Shown in pieces: positions 42,751 to 55,073 of a stretch of 64,000 bases of DNA (position 1 is its first letter; each line of letters opens with the position of its first letter). A model generated the notes under the pieces. The model saw only the letters and a program-made list of their open reading frames with translations, ran no database searches and had not been told where the DNA came from. A program made the position numbers and the translations under genes. This DNA comes from Abelmoschus esculentus (Eukaryota; Streptophyta; Magnoliopsida; Malvales; Malvaceae), in the NCBI GenBank assembly GCA_035048815.1, contig JAUCBN010000011.1, positions 17,810,001 through 17,874,000 on the forward strand, written 5' to 3'.

Positions 42751-45599
42751 TAGGTTGCATAATTGTGCGGTTGATTTGATATAGTGTGTGGTCGGTTTGT
42801 TTAGTGTATGGTTAATTTGCTAAATGTGTGTGATTGATCATGATGTGACGTTAGCTTATTGAGTATCTATATGTGATGGTTGTATTTTGAGTAATGATGG
42901 TTCAATTGGTGTTATCGATTACACATTGCTAATGCCAACACATTTTCAGGTGCTATACAGTTTTTCCCTTGGATCTTACCCGAGTGTAAGTCTAATATGT
43001 ATTGATACTATATGTTTAATTTCATATTTAAAGTTTTTGCAATATGCTTCTAAGACGTAAGTCACAAGCTAGTGTTGGTATGAACATTGATGGTCAAGAT
43101 TGAGGATGAAACGATCGCTAAGGAAGAGTAATTTCTTCTTCCTCCTCCGTGAGTGTGCCTTCGGTTAGGCAAAGAGGTCAGTTTGGGGTGTTGCATCGTT
43201 CTTTCGGGTGTATTTCAGTCTGCTGAAGCTGGTACGGCTATTTCTAATCTGACTTGGGAGTAGTTAACAAGATAGCAGTTGAAGTTGTTAGAATTGAGGA
43301 TGTTATTTGTGAGTGTGAACAATAATCATGCTTAGAGTAAGAGCACATATACGTATATATCTATAGGTAATGTAGGACATGCATGCATTCTTGAGCATAA
43401 CATTAGAAATTGCATTTACATGCACATGCACTTGCGTAGACATTTATGAGAGTATACAGGAAATCATGCATACATTTGTTCACACTTGCAAGTAGCTCCT
43501 TGAGGGTGTAAGTGGAGTTTGGTTGGTTCTTTTAGGGTGAAGTTGTGAAAAAAGGGGTTGAAAGGGCTTTCTTGTGGTGTTGAGCTGGATGTGTAATGGG
43601 CAAGCTACCCTTTTGGTTAGAGAAGAGTCTTGGATGAGGAATGAGTGGATGGTCTCAGAGTTGTGACTGTTTGAAACTGAGGTAAATACCCTGAGTTATG
43701 GTTAGTTTGAGTTGGTCATTACTTAAGGTAAGACTGAGTTTTGCGGATTCTTTCTAGTTAGGTTTAGAGGTTGTAAGAAGGTTGCAACATGTTTTGTAGA
43801 GTAAGGTGGGTTGGTGTTTTTCCTAAGTAATGTGAAATTGTTTTGTGGAAAAGATGTTATTTTATTTTCATGTTGGTGGAAAAAATTAATTATATGAAAT
43901 TCTTTGTAGTATAGTTAGTGTGCGGTTAGATCGGGGGTTGTGACCGATCTGATTTTTTATTTGTTAAGAGTAATGGAGTTAGGATGGAAAGCAAAATATT
44001 AGATGTATATTGGTATAAGATTTGTGGTATCATGGGTTTGAATCATGGATTGTTGTGACCTTGAGAGATTTGGTTGTACTATAAAGGAGGAAAGTGTACA
44101 TGTTGGGTTTACAAGGTGTTAAGTTGGATATACCTCGGCTAAAATTAGTTTGTGATGATGATTGAAGTAGTGTATCGGGGACCATTGGACAGTTTATGGT
44201 TTGTATCGGTTGTTCAGTCTTGTGGGTTTGCTTTTATCGAAAAGTGTTGTGAGGATTGTGTTCGGTGGATTCATGTCTGTGGATGTTTCATCAATATAGT
44301 TTCATCAACCTAATCAATATGGTCACTACCTTTGCAAGGTTATAAAATAAGAGATGTTGGATCAAGTGGAAGGAATAGTTCTACAAGCTTAGATTTTGTT
44401 ATGGTATAGGTGGGATAAGAGTTGGTTTATCGATGAGTTGATATTGGGAAAAAAGTTTTGAGTTAAGTGTCAAGTCACTTAACGATGTGTGGATCTTAAA
44501 GTTTGAAATATGGTATTGTGTTGGTTATGGTGGCTAAACCTTAAGTTGGAGGTATTATCATTGAGATGAGTATAATAGTGAGTATTGACACAAAGTTGGT
44601 AAGTTTCTTGTATGATATGTTTTGTGGAATGTTAGCTATCGGGGATGACTTGGCTTATATAGTGATGCTTGTAATGGGAGTTTGTTATGTGGGGTAAGCC
44701 AGGGTTGTTGTGGAGTTATGAGGGAAGATGTTCGATTAACCTATAGGGAGACCTAGTAAAATGGTGGAGCTATGAGCAGGACTCTACCTTGGTTATGTTG
44801 ATCAGGGACAAGTCGTGGCCAAGTGTTTGTTGAGGGTCTAGTTAAGGATGTTCTTGGCAAGGTTTAGTTTTATGTTGAGAATCTTTTTGTGTTATTTGAG
44901 CCACATGGTTGTTTCGAAAAGTTCCGAGATGGAATGGTATCTTGAGCAGGGATTATGGTAATCTTTTTCTGTGTGATTGGTGGTAAAGTGATGTGGTAGA
45001 AGTTGGGGAAACATGTGTCTTCGACTGAGCTTGTTTGGATTATGTTTGAATCATGTGTAGATGTTTATATTGCTGATAAGGTAAGAGTGAGTATCAATTT
45101 TCTTTGGGTTATTATTAGTAGTAAAGGTGCCAAGGTTGAAGTCGGAAAGAATCATCATAAGTTTGGTAGTAAGTTTTATGGATGGTATGGAGTTTTCCTA
45201 TGAGGGTTGGTGGATCAATCGTTTGTATGAGTACGGTTTTCTTGGGTTTCTAAGTCCCATTGGAAAGATGGGTGAGTGGTGTATCTATAATACATTTATA
45301 TTTGAGGGTTTTTTACGACCAACATAGTTTTCCGTTTAGATATTGGGTTTCATCATTCATAGGTGAATGGATGATATGCTGTGATGTTGTGATATGGTTA
45401 ATATGACTCATAATGAAGTTGTTTGTTGGTGGAGCATCATTGTGTGGAGTGGAGGTTGGTGAAAGGCTTAGTTGGTTACCTGGTATGTTGGAGGATGTCT
45501 AAAATAGGGTTAGTTCGATGGTGGTGGTATGGAAACCGTTGCGGTTATCAAGAGTTGGTTATCAATCTTAAGCAAGAAAAAGGGGTTTTTCTTTTGAGT
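42751..45599 (+). pseudogene. Decayed Tekay gag, protease and RT region
   Basis: The position and length fit gag to RT, but the frame is so broken that only traces can be read. Near 43047, MLLRRKSQASVG may be the start of gag. No frame exceeds about 70 codons with recognisable content. GC-poor with many tga/tag triplets from G-to-A change. Not a separate gene. Confidence 0.5.
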
Positions 45600-47134
45600 G
45601 ATATTTTCTATGAGAATTGAGATGGTGTGGTGGTGTGTGTGTTGTTGCTTTGTTGTGAGAGATGAATCTGCTGGTTGTCCGAGGAGGGTAAGTGTTGGAT
45701 GACTGTTGAGAATCTTCCGGGGAAAGCTAATGTGATGGCTGAATCTTTGAGCCGTAAGACAGTAGTTGAGTTGAGGGTGATGTTTGCTAAGTTGAGTATT
45801 TCAAAGGAAGGTGGTTGAGTAGTGGAGTTGTAAGTAAAACCTATCTTGGTTGAGATGATAAAGGTGAAACAGTTAGAGGATGAGGCGTTGGTACCTTTTG
45901 TGGAGGATATTGCTGAGGATAGACCAACCGAGTATCATTTTGATGATGATGAGATATTATGGTTTAGGGGTCGGATTATGGTTTCGGATGATGTTGAGTT
46001 AAGGTAAGCTATTTTGGCAGAAGCATATATTAGTCCGTTTGCTATACATCCGGGTAGAGTGAAAATGTACAAGAATCTTAAAAGTGTGTACTTTTGGATT
46101 GGTTTAAAGAAAGTTGTGACGGAGTCCAAGAAGGATTTTATATAGATTATTGTTGATAGGTTTACAAAGTGTGCACATTTTTCTGCCGTGCATACGACGT
46201 GTTCTATTGATAAGTTGGTAGAGTTGTATGTTTTCTGAGGTGGTGAAGTTGTATAGTGTGCCTAAGTTGATCATATCGGATAGAGATCCGCGTTTTACAT
46301 CTAAGTTTTGAGAAGAGTTTGTAGGTTGCTTTAGGTACAAGGCTTAGTTTAGTACTGCTTGTCACCTTTAGATAGATGATCAGTCTGAACGTGTTAGCCA
46401 GACTTTGGAGGATATGTTGAGATGTTGCATCATTGAATTTCAAGGTTCTTGGGAGAAACAGTGGCCTTTGGTAGAGTTTTATTATAATAATAGCTTTTAG
46501 GCTAGTATACAAATGGCACTGTTTGAGGCTTTGTATGGGTGTAAGTGTCGTACACCCTTGTGTTGGAAGGAAGTTGGACAGAAGTATGTTTATTCACCTC
46601 AAGTGTTGAAGGATACGGATGGGGAGGTTAAGCTTATTTGTGCCAAGCTTAAGAAGGCTTCAGATAGGCAAAAATTATATGCCGATTTGAAGTATAGAGA
46701 GGTGGAATATGTTGTTAGAGATAAAGTATTTTTAAAGGTTTCCCATAGAAGAAGTTAATGAGGTTTGGACGTAAAAGTAAGTTAAGTCCTCGTTTTATTG
46801 GGTCGTATGAGGTGTTCGAGAGAATTGGTCCTATTGTTTATCGGTTAAGGTTGCCGGTGGAGTTGAGTTGGATACATTATGTTTTTCATTTAACGATACT
46901 TCATAAGTATAGATCGGATCCTTCTCATTTTGTTCTAGTTGAGGAGATTGAGTTAAGAGTGGATTTAAGTTATGAGGAGGAACCAGTGAGAATTTTGGAT
47001 GTGAATATAAAGGTTCATCGAGGGAAAACCATAGATTTGGTTAAAGTGCTTTGGAAACACCAAGGTGTCGAAGAGGCAACTTGAGAGACAAGGAAATGCA
47101 TGAAGGAGCGGTTCCTCACTTGTTTATTTTAGGT
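45600..47134 (+). pseudogene. Tekay RNase H end, integrase and chromodomain, broken
   Basis: The RNase H end reads ENLPGKANVMAESLSRK at about 45707-45757. The integrase zinc finger reads AYISPFAIHPGRVKMYKNL (46020-46080), then the core IIVDRFTKCAHFSAVHTT. The stretch 46200-46510 has many stops. 46513-46758 (ALFEALYGCKCRTPLCW...) and 46758-47084 (FGRKSKLSPRFIGSYEV..., EEEPVRILDV..., VKVLWKHQGVEEAT) give the end of integrase and the chromodomain, joined by a frameshift at about 46757. The chromodomain would direct insertion to particular chromatin. At least ten stops or shifts break the protein. Confidence 0.87.
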
Positions 47135-47158
47135 GAGAATTTCGAGGACGAAATTTTC

Positions 47159-47174
47159 TAAATATGGGGAGAGT
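47159..47174 (+). promoter_or_regulatory. Polypurine tract of Tekay element
   Basis: aaatatggggagagt directly before TGTAACATCC of the LTR. Confidence 0.75.
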
Positions 47175-48742
47175 TGTAACATCCAGATTTTGGGGTTAGT
47201 AGTTTGAGTGATGGTTTAAGGAATTCGATTCGAGTTAAATAGGGTTCTTCGGTTTGTTATTCCGGGAAAATTAAAATAATAATATTCTAATCGGACAAGT
47301 AGTAATTTTTGGGGAAATGGTTTAGAAATATTAAAATGATGTTTTAAAATTAAAGGAATGTTATTTGAACTTCAACTTGTTTTATAATTAAGCTTAATTA
47401 TGTACTAGTGACCAAATTATAATTTTGAAAAAAGATTTGGTGGTTTAATTGGTGATTTTCAAAAATGGGCATTTTTAGTGACTAAATTGAAAAACAAGCT
47501 ATACTTAGAATCCTTAGAGAGCTATAAACCCAATTTATTTTTAATTAAAGATTTATCCACCAAAATTATTTTTTATAAATAGTTTTAAAAGATGATAATT
47601 TTATTTTCTTCCATAACCACTTATTTTCTCATCATTTTCTCTCTATTTTCCCTCCATCTTCTTCATCAATTTTCTTCAATTACTTGTTGATTTCTTCATC
47701 TTTTTCAACAAGATTTTGCATTTTGTTCATTATTTCATTCTCTTCAAAGCCTACTCATTAATTTTTACAAATCAACATCAATTTTCAAGAAATCAAGGAG
47801 AAGATTTCTCATCTTTTGGTGGATCAAATCCCTAAGGTAATTTTGCTGAATTTTAATCTTTTTCTAAGGTTCTTTATTGAAATTCCCAAGTATTAGCTTC
47901 CTAATCATTAAGTGAAACTTGATTTCATATTTTTAATTCTAGATCTAATGATTTTATGAGGATTTTTGTGAAATCTTTTTAGATCTCAATTAATGCTGTA
48001 ATTAGGTTGATTTAATTATGTTATTATGTCAATTAAATGATTAAATGAGTCTTGAATTAATGGCACATTAATTTAATCCCAGAATAATGTAATCGATGTG
48101 GTTTTAAGGTGATTTTCGGTTGTTTTAGGGGCTGTTTTATGTGTTTTAATGTTGCTGGAGGTATAAGAATGGTTTGGATGTGTTTTTGGTTCATAATTGA
48201 AGTGGATTAGATGTTAGAATCATTAGGCCTTGGGTTGATGTTGTTTGGATGCGTTTCAGCTTAGTTTTCGGTCTTTTCGGCTAAGTTTTCGGTAGTTTTT
48301 CGGAGGTTTGATGTGGCTGTTGGTATGATCATGTTATGATATGAAATTCCTCTGTTTTTAATGATGCAGAGGTAGTGCAAGAAGGTGCTTAAGTGGCTGG
48401 TGCATTGGTGTTGCCATCGGAGCATCGGCGAGGGCTCGTTTCGCTTGTCGGTGAGTATTTTCGGACTTAAAGCGAATCACATTGGTTCGGTTCTGTTTTA
48501 GGGGATATGGAATAGTGTGAAAATTTTCCATAATTCAAGATTAAGTAAAGTAAATGATTTTGATGCATTATCATGAGTTTCGGTTATTTTCGGCAAAGAC
48601 ATTTATGATGAAAACTCAATGAAGGTTTTGGAAATGCATAAGTATGATTTTGAAATGATGCATGCATGAGATAATTGCTAAAAATGCATGGTTTAAAAAG
48701 ACATTCATGGTTAGGGAAACATGAAAAATGAATTTGGAATAT

Positions 48743-48955
48743 ATGTGGTTATTTGCCTTCAAATTAAAGGTGCCATTGGGTATGACTTTCGGTTCATTTG
48801 TTGAGCACATTATGGATGCATTATGAGCTGAAAATTAATTGAAATATTATGTGGTTATTTGCCTTGAAATTGATGGTGCCCTTGGGCATGACATTTGGTT
48901 CATTTGTGAACATATTATGCATGCATTATGAGCAACAAATTATCATGCACATTTG
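48743..48955 (+). repeat. ~106-bp tandem duplication in Tekay LTR
   Basis: Two copies starting atgtggttatttgcctt at 48743 and 48849, each ending in gcattatgagc. They differ by about 10 percent by eye. Confidence 0.7.
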
Positions 48956-49059
48956 ATTATAATATTGGCTTAGTGACACTAATTTTAGATTCGAATATGA
49001 ATGATATGTCATTAGGATTGTCTTGGGTGCACTATAAACATTATTGAGCATAAAGAATA

Positions 49060-49260
49060 TTGCCTACACGTAACAAGGGTGACTTTGTGTCCAATCGCGT
49101 GTGGTTGAGCCGCCTACACGTAACAAGGGTGACTATGTGTCCAACCGTGCGTGTTAGAGCTAATAATGGTGACTTCGTGTCATGTCAATGGTGACTTCGT
49201 GTCATGTCAATGATGACTTTGTGTCATGTCAATGGTGACTTTGTGTCATGACGAGACTAA
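49060..49260 (+). repeat. Short tandem repeats in Tekay LTR
   Basis: Two copies of gcctacacgtaacaagggtg (49060-49140), then four copies of a 22-base unit (ggtgacttcgtgtcatgtcaat type) at about 49165-49255. Both families recur in the LTR at 61146. Confidence 0.75.
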
Positions 49261-49380
49261 TGGTCTCTAACAATGGATCCGTGTATTCAGCGAACTTAAG
49301 GTTCACAATAAGTGATCACTAGAAGCCAATATACATAAATGGATTAAAAGAGAACATTGTGCATCATTCATGAAATGTAT

Positions 49381-50653
49381 TGATAATGTACGATTACGAA
49401 ATGAGATAGCATCCTTCAGACAAGGGGATGATGAGTCGATGTACGATTGTTGGGATCGCTACAAAAGCTTGCTAAGAAGGTGTATCAATCATGGTTTTCA
49501 AGATTGGACTCAAATCGTGATTTCTATAATGGAGTCAATGCACCCACACGGATGATGTTAGATGCTTCAGCAAATGAGACACTGTTGGACAAGTCGCCAG
49601 AAGAAGAATTTGATATTTTGGACAAAATAGCCAACAATGAATATAAGTTTCCAACTACTAGGCTTGGGACAGGATGACAAACTCAAGGAAAGCTGGAGCT
49701 CGACGCCAATGATTCTGTCTCAGCACAGCTTTCTGCTATCACAAATATGTTGAAGAATCTTCAACAGCTCAGTGAAGTACGAGATGCTAAGGCATTATGT
49801 TGTGTGCACTGTAGTGGAAACCACTTCGATAAAGACTGTTCAACTTATCTAGAGTCTGCTCATTATGTTGGAAACTTCAACAAAAATTTCAATAACCCCT
49901 ACTCCAACATGTACAATCTAGGGTGGAGACAACTTCCTATTTTTTCTTGGGTAATCAAGGATCAAATCAAGCTAGAGCTCGAATAGGCAACAACCCATGG
50001 CAGCAAACCAAGGAGTCTAAGGTTTTCAAGGAAATATACCATGGCAAAATGAACACAAGGGAACAGTTCATCATCAAAGTCACAACAATTCTTTGGAAGC
50101 TTCGCTGCAAGAATTCATGGCTTCGACTAAGGAGTTCATGACATCAACAAAAATATTATTGTAGGAACATTCCACAATCATCTCCAATCAAGGTAATCTG
50201 TTGCAGACCCAAGGCGCACTGCTGCAAAGTCACAGCGCTTCACTTAGATCGCTGGAGACTCAAATGGGTCAAATTGCTCAAGCATTATAAGTAAGACCAC
50301 GAGGCAACTTGCCTAGTGATACTGAAGTCATTAAAAGTCATGGCAAAGAGCAATGCAGCGCACTTACCTTGAGGAGTGGAAGACAAATCAACACGAGGGA
50401 ACAATTCAAACGAAAGGAAAAAGAAGAAACCCCCATTCAGGAGCAAAAAGAAGCTAAACAAAAAGAAGAAAAATCTGCTCAAGAAGAAATTGAAGAAAAC
50501 TTAAATACTGAGGCATTTGGTGAGAAGATTGGAAATGATGCAGCAAAAGAAGAAGCACCATCGCAACCTTTAAAGGACGCAAGACCACCAACACCATTTC
50601 CTCAGCGATTGAAACAATAAAAATAGGATCTCCAATTTCAAAAGTTTGTAAGT
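49381..50653 (+). pseudogene. Athila gag, truncated and broken
   Basis: Starts in the gag domain (RLRNEIASFRQGDDESMYD, then YKSLLRRCINHG), with a frameshift near 49500 and continuation SPEEEFDILDKIANN. A CCHC zinc knuckle (CCVHCSGNHFDKDC) is at about 49798-49840. The linker at 50309-50620 begins with ALTLRSGRQINTR, a segment seen at the gag/protease border of Athila elements, and is rich in Lys, Glu and Gln. Gag would build the particle and bind RNA. Confidence 0.83.
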
Positions 50654-51640
50654 ATGTTGGACCAGTTTCATATGAATATTTCATTTTTAGATGCTATTGA
50701 TCAAATTTCCTCATATGCAAAGTTTTTGAATGACATTATTACAAAGAAAAGAAAAGTTGAGAATTTTGAAACAGTTGCCATAGCATCTGAGTTTTATTCT
50801 GGGAGGACTAAGCTTCCCATGAAAAGGCAAGATCCTGAAAGCTTCATCATTCCATGTTCGATAGAAGACAATTTTGTATGCAAGGTATTATGTGATCTAG
50901 GATCGAGTGTAAATCTGATGCCCAAGGCAATATTTAAGAAGCTTGGTATAGGGAGTACGTAACCTACCACTGTCATCTTGCAATTGGCTGACCATTCTCA
51001 TGTCCGACTAGAAGGCAAAGTAGAAGATGTGATAGTAAAAGTAGGCAAGTCTGTGTTCCCTATGAACTTTCTAATTTTGGATTGTGAAGTGGACTACAAA
51101 GTACCCATCATCTTGGGGCGACCATTCTTTGTAACCGGTCAGATTCTCATCGACTGTGAGAAGGGAGACTTCGCAATACGAGTAGCAAATCAATCCATGA
51201 CCAGCAATGTCTTCAACACCCTTAAGTACATGGATGATAATGAAGAATGTCACTGTATAGCCGAGATAAATGCTGCATCAATTGAAGAAGATGCAGATTT
51301 TTGCTGTGACAATTCTCCGCAAATGAAGGACTTTGCAAAGATGCTGGAGGAGTATGGTCAAGATGAAGAAGAAGCTCATCTAGAGCTACAACAAATTGGC
51401 TATTTCAAGCCAAGACCAGGTAAAAAATTTGAATCAATTGATTTCTATGAATTTATTCCTCCTAAACCATCACTTTTACATGCAACATCTCTATATTTAA
51501 AACTATTATCGCCGCATTTAAAGTATGTTTATTTAGGATCTCATAATACTTTGTCAGTGATTATTTCTTCTAGCTTAGATCCTAACCAAGAGCTTAGTCT
51601 TGTGAATTTGATGTCGCAATATAAGAAAGCTCTAGGGTAG
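50654..51640 (+). pseudogene. Athila protease region
   Basis: Two frames (50654-50962 and 50978-51640) separated by a TAA and a shift. The first ends with the aspartic protease motif, here CDLGSSVNLMPKAIF (D-L-G where D-S-G or D-T-G is usual). The second has VPIILGRPFFVTGQILIDCEKG, the second conserved protease block. The end runs toward RT and stops at 51638-51640, where TGG has become TAG. It would cut the polyprotein. Confidence 0.85.
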
Positions 51641-53063
51641 ACTATGGCCGATTTGAAGGACAATAGTCCTACGATCTGCATGTACAAGATCCTGCTAGAA
51701 GAATACCACAACAATTCTGTTGAGCCTTAAAGAAGACTAAACCCAGCAATGAAGAAGGTAGTGATGATAGAGATCATCAAGTGGTTAGATGCAGGGATCA
51801 TATACCCAATTTCCGACTGCTAATGGGTTAGCCCTGTGCATTATGTTCATAAGAAGGGAGGCACGACAATGATCACAAATGAGGGTAACGAGTTACTCCC
51901 AACAAGGACAGTCACAGGCTGACGCATTTTTATGGACTATAGGAAGTTGAACAAAGCAACTAAGAAAGACCATTTCTCCCTTTTAATGATCAAATACTGG
52001 ATCGATTGGTGGGAAAGGCTTACTATTGCTTTCTCGATGGCTATTCTGGGTACAACCAAATTACTATAGCACCAGAGGACCAGGAGAAGACAACCTTCAC
52101 CTGCCCTTATGGGACTTATGCTTTTCGAAGAATGCCATTTGGGTTATGTAATGCTCCAACAACTTTTCAACGTTGCATGTTGGCAATTTTTTCAGACATT
52201 GTTGAAGAATTTTTGGAGGTATTTATGGACGATTTTTCTGTGTCCGGAGAAACTTTTGAAAAATGCCTAGGTAACCTGGCCAAGGTAATGAAATGCTGTG
52301 AAGAAGCCACCTTGTACTCAATTGGGAAAATGCAATTTCATAGTGACCGAAGGTACGGTTTTGGGGAACAAAATTTCAAGCAAGGGAATTGAAGTTGACA
52401 AAGCAAAAGTCGAGTTGATAGAGAATCTACCACCTCCCACCATTATGAAGGGAATTAGAATCTTCCTAGGATATGTTGACTTCTATAGGAGGTTCATCAA
52501 GGACTTCTCAAAAATCTCTAAGCCACTCTGCAATTTGTTATAGCAAAATCAACCCTTTGTCTTCGATGAAAAATGCCACAACGCTTTTAATGAATTGAAG
52601 AAGAAGCTTACCTCAACTCCAATAGTAATACCACCCGATTGGGCTGAGTCATTCGAGTTGATGTACGACGCAAGTGACTAGGCAGTTGGCACAACACTAG
52701 GTCAAACACAAGGTAAACTCTTCTGTGTTATTTACTATGCAAGTAGAACTCTTAATGATGCTCAAATAAACTATACCACTACTGAGAAAGAGTTACTTGT
52801 TGTAGTATTTGCCTTTGATAAGTTTAGGGCATATCTTATAGGAACTAGGATGATAGTACACACTGATCATTCTTCCATCAAGTACCTAGTGACTAAGAAA
52901 GATGCTAAGCCAAGCCTTATTAGGTGGATACTTTTGCTTCAGGAATTTGATATTGAAGTAAAGGATAGGAAAGGCACTGAAAATCAAGTTGCAGATCACC
53001 TATCTAGGCTAGAAAATCCTGATAATTTAGGAGAAAATTCTAAGACCAAGAAAAATTTCCCTA
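51641..53063 (+). pseudogene. Athila reverse transcriptase and RNase H, broken
   Basis: The first part has in-frame stops at 51728, 51821 and 51920, then FMDYRKLNKATKKDHF and a frameshift at about 51985. 52006-52392 holds CFLDGYSGYNQI, PFGLCNAPTTFQRCM and the active site FMDDFSV. A shift follows at about 52340, then EVDKAKVELI and FLGYVDFYRRFIKDFSKI (52380-52543). RNase H: LMYDASD with a stop directly after it, YYASRTLNDAQINYTTTEKE, TDHSSIKYL, and NQVADHLSRLE at about 52980-53012. The catalytic acids are mostly still present but the frame is not continuous. Confidence 0.88.
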
Positions 53064-53129
53064 ATGAGAAAATTTTATATGCTACAACATTACCTTGGTA
53101 TACCGACATTGTTAATTTTCTTGTTAGTG

Positions 53130-54377
53130 GTATTTTGCCTCCTGATTCATCTAGCCAGGATCGCAAGAAGTTCAAACATGATGCAAAATTTTTCTATTTG
53201 GATGAGACATATTTATTTACGCAATATGCTGATCAATTGCTTCGAAGATGTATACCAGAAGAAGAACAAAAAGATATCCTATTCCATTGCCATACAGCAT
53301 AGTGTGGTGGGCACTTTAGTGGATCAAAGACTGCTGCAAAGGTCCTTCAATCTGGATTTTACTGCCCCTTACTCTTCAAGGATGCTCAAGCATTTTACAA
53401 GAGATGCGATAGATGTTAAAAAACCGATAACATCTCAAGGAGGAATAAAATATCGTTGCAAAATATTTTGTAAATCGAGCTTTTCAATGTTTGGAGAATT
53501 GATTTTATGGACCATTTTCATCGTCCTACGGTGATTTGTATATCTTGCTAGCAGTAGACTACGTGAGCAAATGGGTAGAAGTAGTGGTAACACCTCACAG
53601 TGATTCCAAGATAGTCCTGAAGTTCCTACACAAGAATATTTTCACAAGGTTTGAGTCCCTAGAGCCATAATCAGTGATGAAGGAACCCACTTCGATAACA
53701 ATCTCATTGCTAAGGCATTACAAAGCTATGGAGTCAGACACAAAATTGCTACAACATATCACCCGCAGACAAATGGCCAAGCTGAAATCTCCGATAGAGA
53801 AATCAAGCAAAGCCTAGAGAAGACAGTCAACACAAAGAGAAAAGACTGATCTCCAAAGCTGGATGAAGCTTTATGGGCATATAGGACAGCTTACAAAACT
53901 CCTTTAGGGATGTCCCCATTCAAGCTAGTTTATGGGAAAGCATGTCATTTGCTTGTGGAGCTCGAACACAAAGCTTAATGGGCCATCAAAAAGCTCAATA
54001 TGGATTTCAAGGCAGATGGAGAGAACATGCTTTTGGAGCTAAATGAAATGGACGAATTTCGGTCACATGTCTATGAGAATACTAGGATTTACAAAGAAAT
54101 GAAAAAGAGGTGGCATGATAAACATCTCTTGCCACGACATTTCTCAGAGGGCCAACAAGTGTTACTCTACAATTCAAGACTCAAACTTTTTCCTGGAAAA
54201 TTGAAGTATCGATGGTTAGGACCATTCATGATACATAGGGTTTATCCCTATAGAGCTGTGGAGATCAAAACACTTGATGGAGATCGAACACTCAAGGTCA
54301 ATGGTCAAAGACTGAAGATCTATAATGAAGCTCCCATTGTGTGTGACAAGGACAACCACAATCTGCAAAATGCCTGA
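53130..54377 (+). pseudogene. Athila integrase, broken
   Basis: The zinc-binding start reads DQLLRRCIPEEEQKDILFHCH, then CGGHFSGSKTAAKVLQ in the same frame after a stop. The core: YVSKWVEVVVTPHSDSK, AIISDEGTHFDNN with the second Asp, YHPQTNGQAEISDREIK with Glu; then LWAYRTAYKTPLGMSPF and YGKACHLLVELEHKA. The last 125 residues (54000-54377) give the C-terminal domain ending in LKVNGQRLKIYNE. In-frame stops and shifts are scattered through it. The inferred order after RNase H is normal for gypsy. Confidence 0.88.
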
Positions 54378-55073
54378 GCATTTCTATCCCCCTCTTCTAT
54401 TTCCCTTTAGCATTTAAATTTCAGTTCGAATAAAAAATAGAAGTTTTTATTTAGGTTTTCTTTTAAGATGCTTTTATTTCCTTTTTGTCTCTATTCAGCT
54501 TTTAATTTTTGAAGGTACAAGCTCAGACCACTATGTGTCCTTGCAACAGTCTTCATAAGGCCAGAGGCGTGGTATACCAAGGCAGGACAGTGCACAGTAC
54601 ACAGTCTGTGTAAAGGAGGCCTGGGAACTAAAAAGGACTATAAGGCTACCAGTATTGGAGGAAAAAATTTTGGAGTTATTTGATTTGGGCCACTAAGGGA
54701 GGAAGATGAGGAGCCCATAAAGGTGTAAGCGATTGGTTTTCAAAGGGAAAAGAGAGAGTTTGGTTCAAATTCAACCCTTCTTTAACACATAATTACTTTT
54801 CATTAATTACACAACCCTTTCTCTCTCCAACTTACCATCCAATTAAACCCCCATCACACCTTTTTACTTTCCTAAGAACCCTAGCCATCCAAACCTTACA
54901 TAATCCATAATTACTTTATCTCTTTCATCTTCCCCTTCCCAAGCAAGTAACCGTCCATCTCCCTACCCCCACTACTCCATCTTCTTTTTCAAGAAAACCA
55001 ACCTACATTTTCTCAAAATTTCATCTTTCTTCAAGAACATCGAGAGGATCTAACCCAAATTTTTTCTATAACA
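54378..55073 (+). other. Spacer between integrase and third ORF of Athila
   Basis: Non-coding; the second half (54780-55070) is rich in C and T like a leader. Athila elements usually have such a spacer, and the third ORF may be expressed from a spliced or separate transcript; I cannot show this. Confidence 0.55.

Larger units (their letters stand above)
42658..49380 (+). mobile_element. Ty3/gypsy Tekay/Del chromovirus, strongly decayed
   Basis: A plus-strand element: the last ~75 bases of a 5' LTR, a damaged primer site, about 2.8 kb of decayed gag/protease/RT, RNase H end, integrase with chromodomain, PPT, and a 3' LTR from 47175. The LTR matches that at 61146-63947. The chromodomain (ILDVN...KTIDLVKVLWKHQGVEEAT) and the integrase ending identify the Tekay/Del lineage. 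Its 3' LTR is cut at about 49380 where Athila gag begins. Confidence 0.85.
47175..49380 (+). repeat. Tekay 3' LTR, truncated
   Basis: Begins tgtaacatccag and can be followed alongside 61146 onward for most of its length; the region at about 48310-49060 has no counterpart there. It stops near 49380, where Athila gag sequence begins, so the last part of the LTR is missing. Confidence 0.8.

Noticed and set aside
45003..45620. Overlapping frames of 65-66 codons on +
   Set aside because: They lie in decayed Tekay pol; the readings are short, G/V/W-rich and without motifs.
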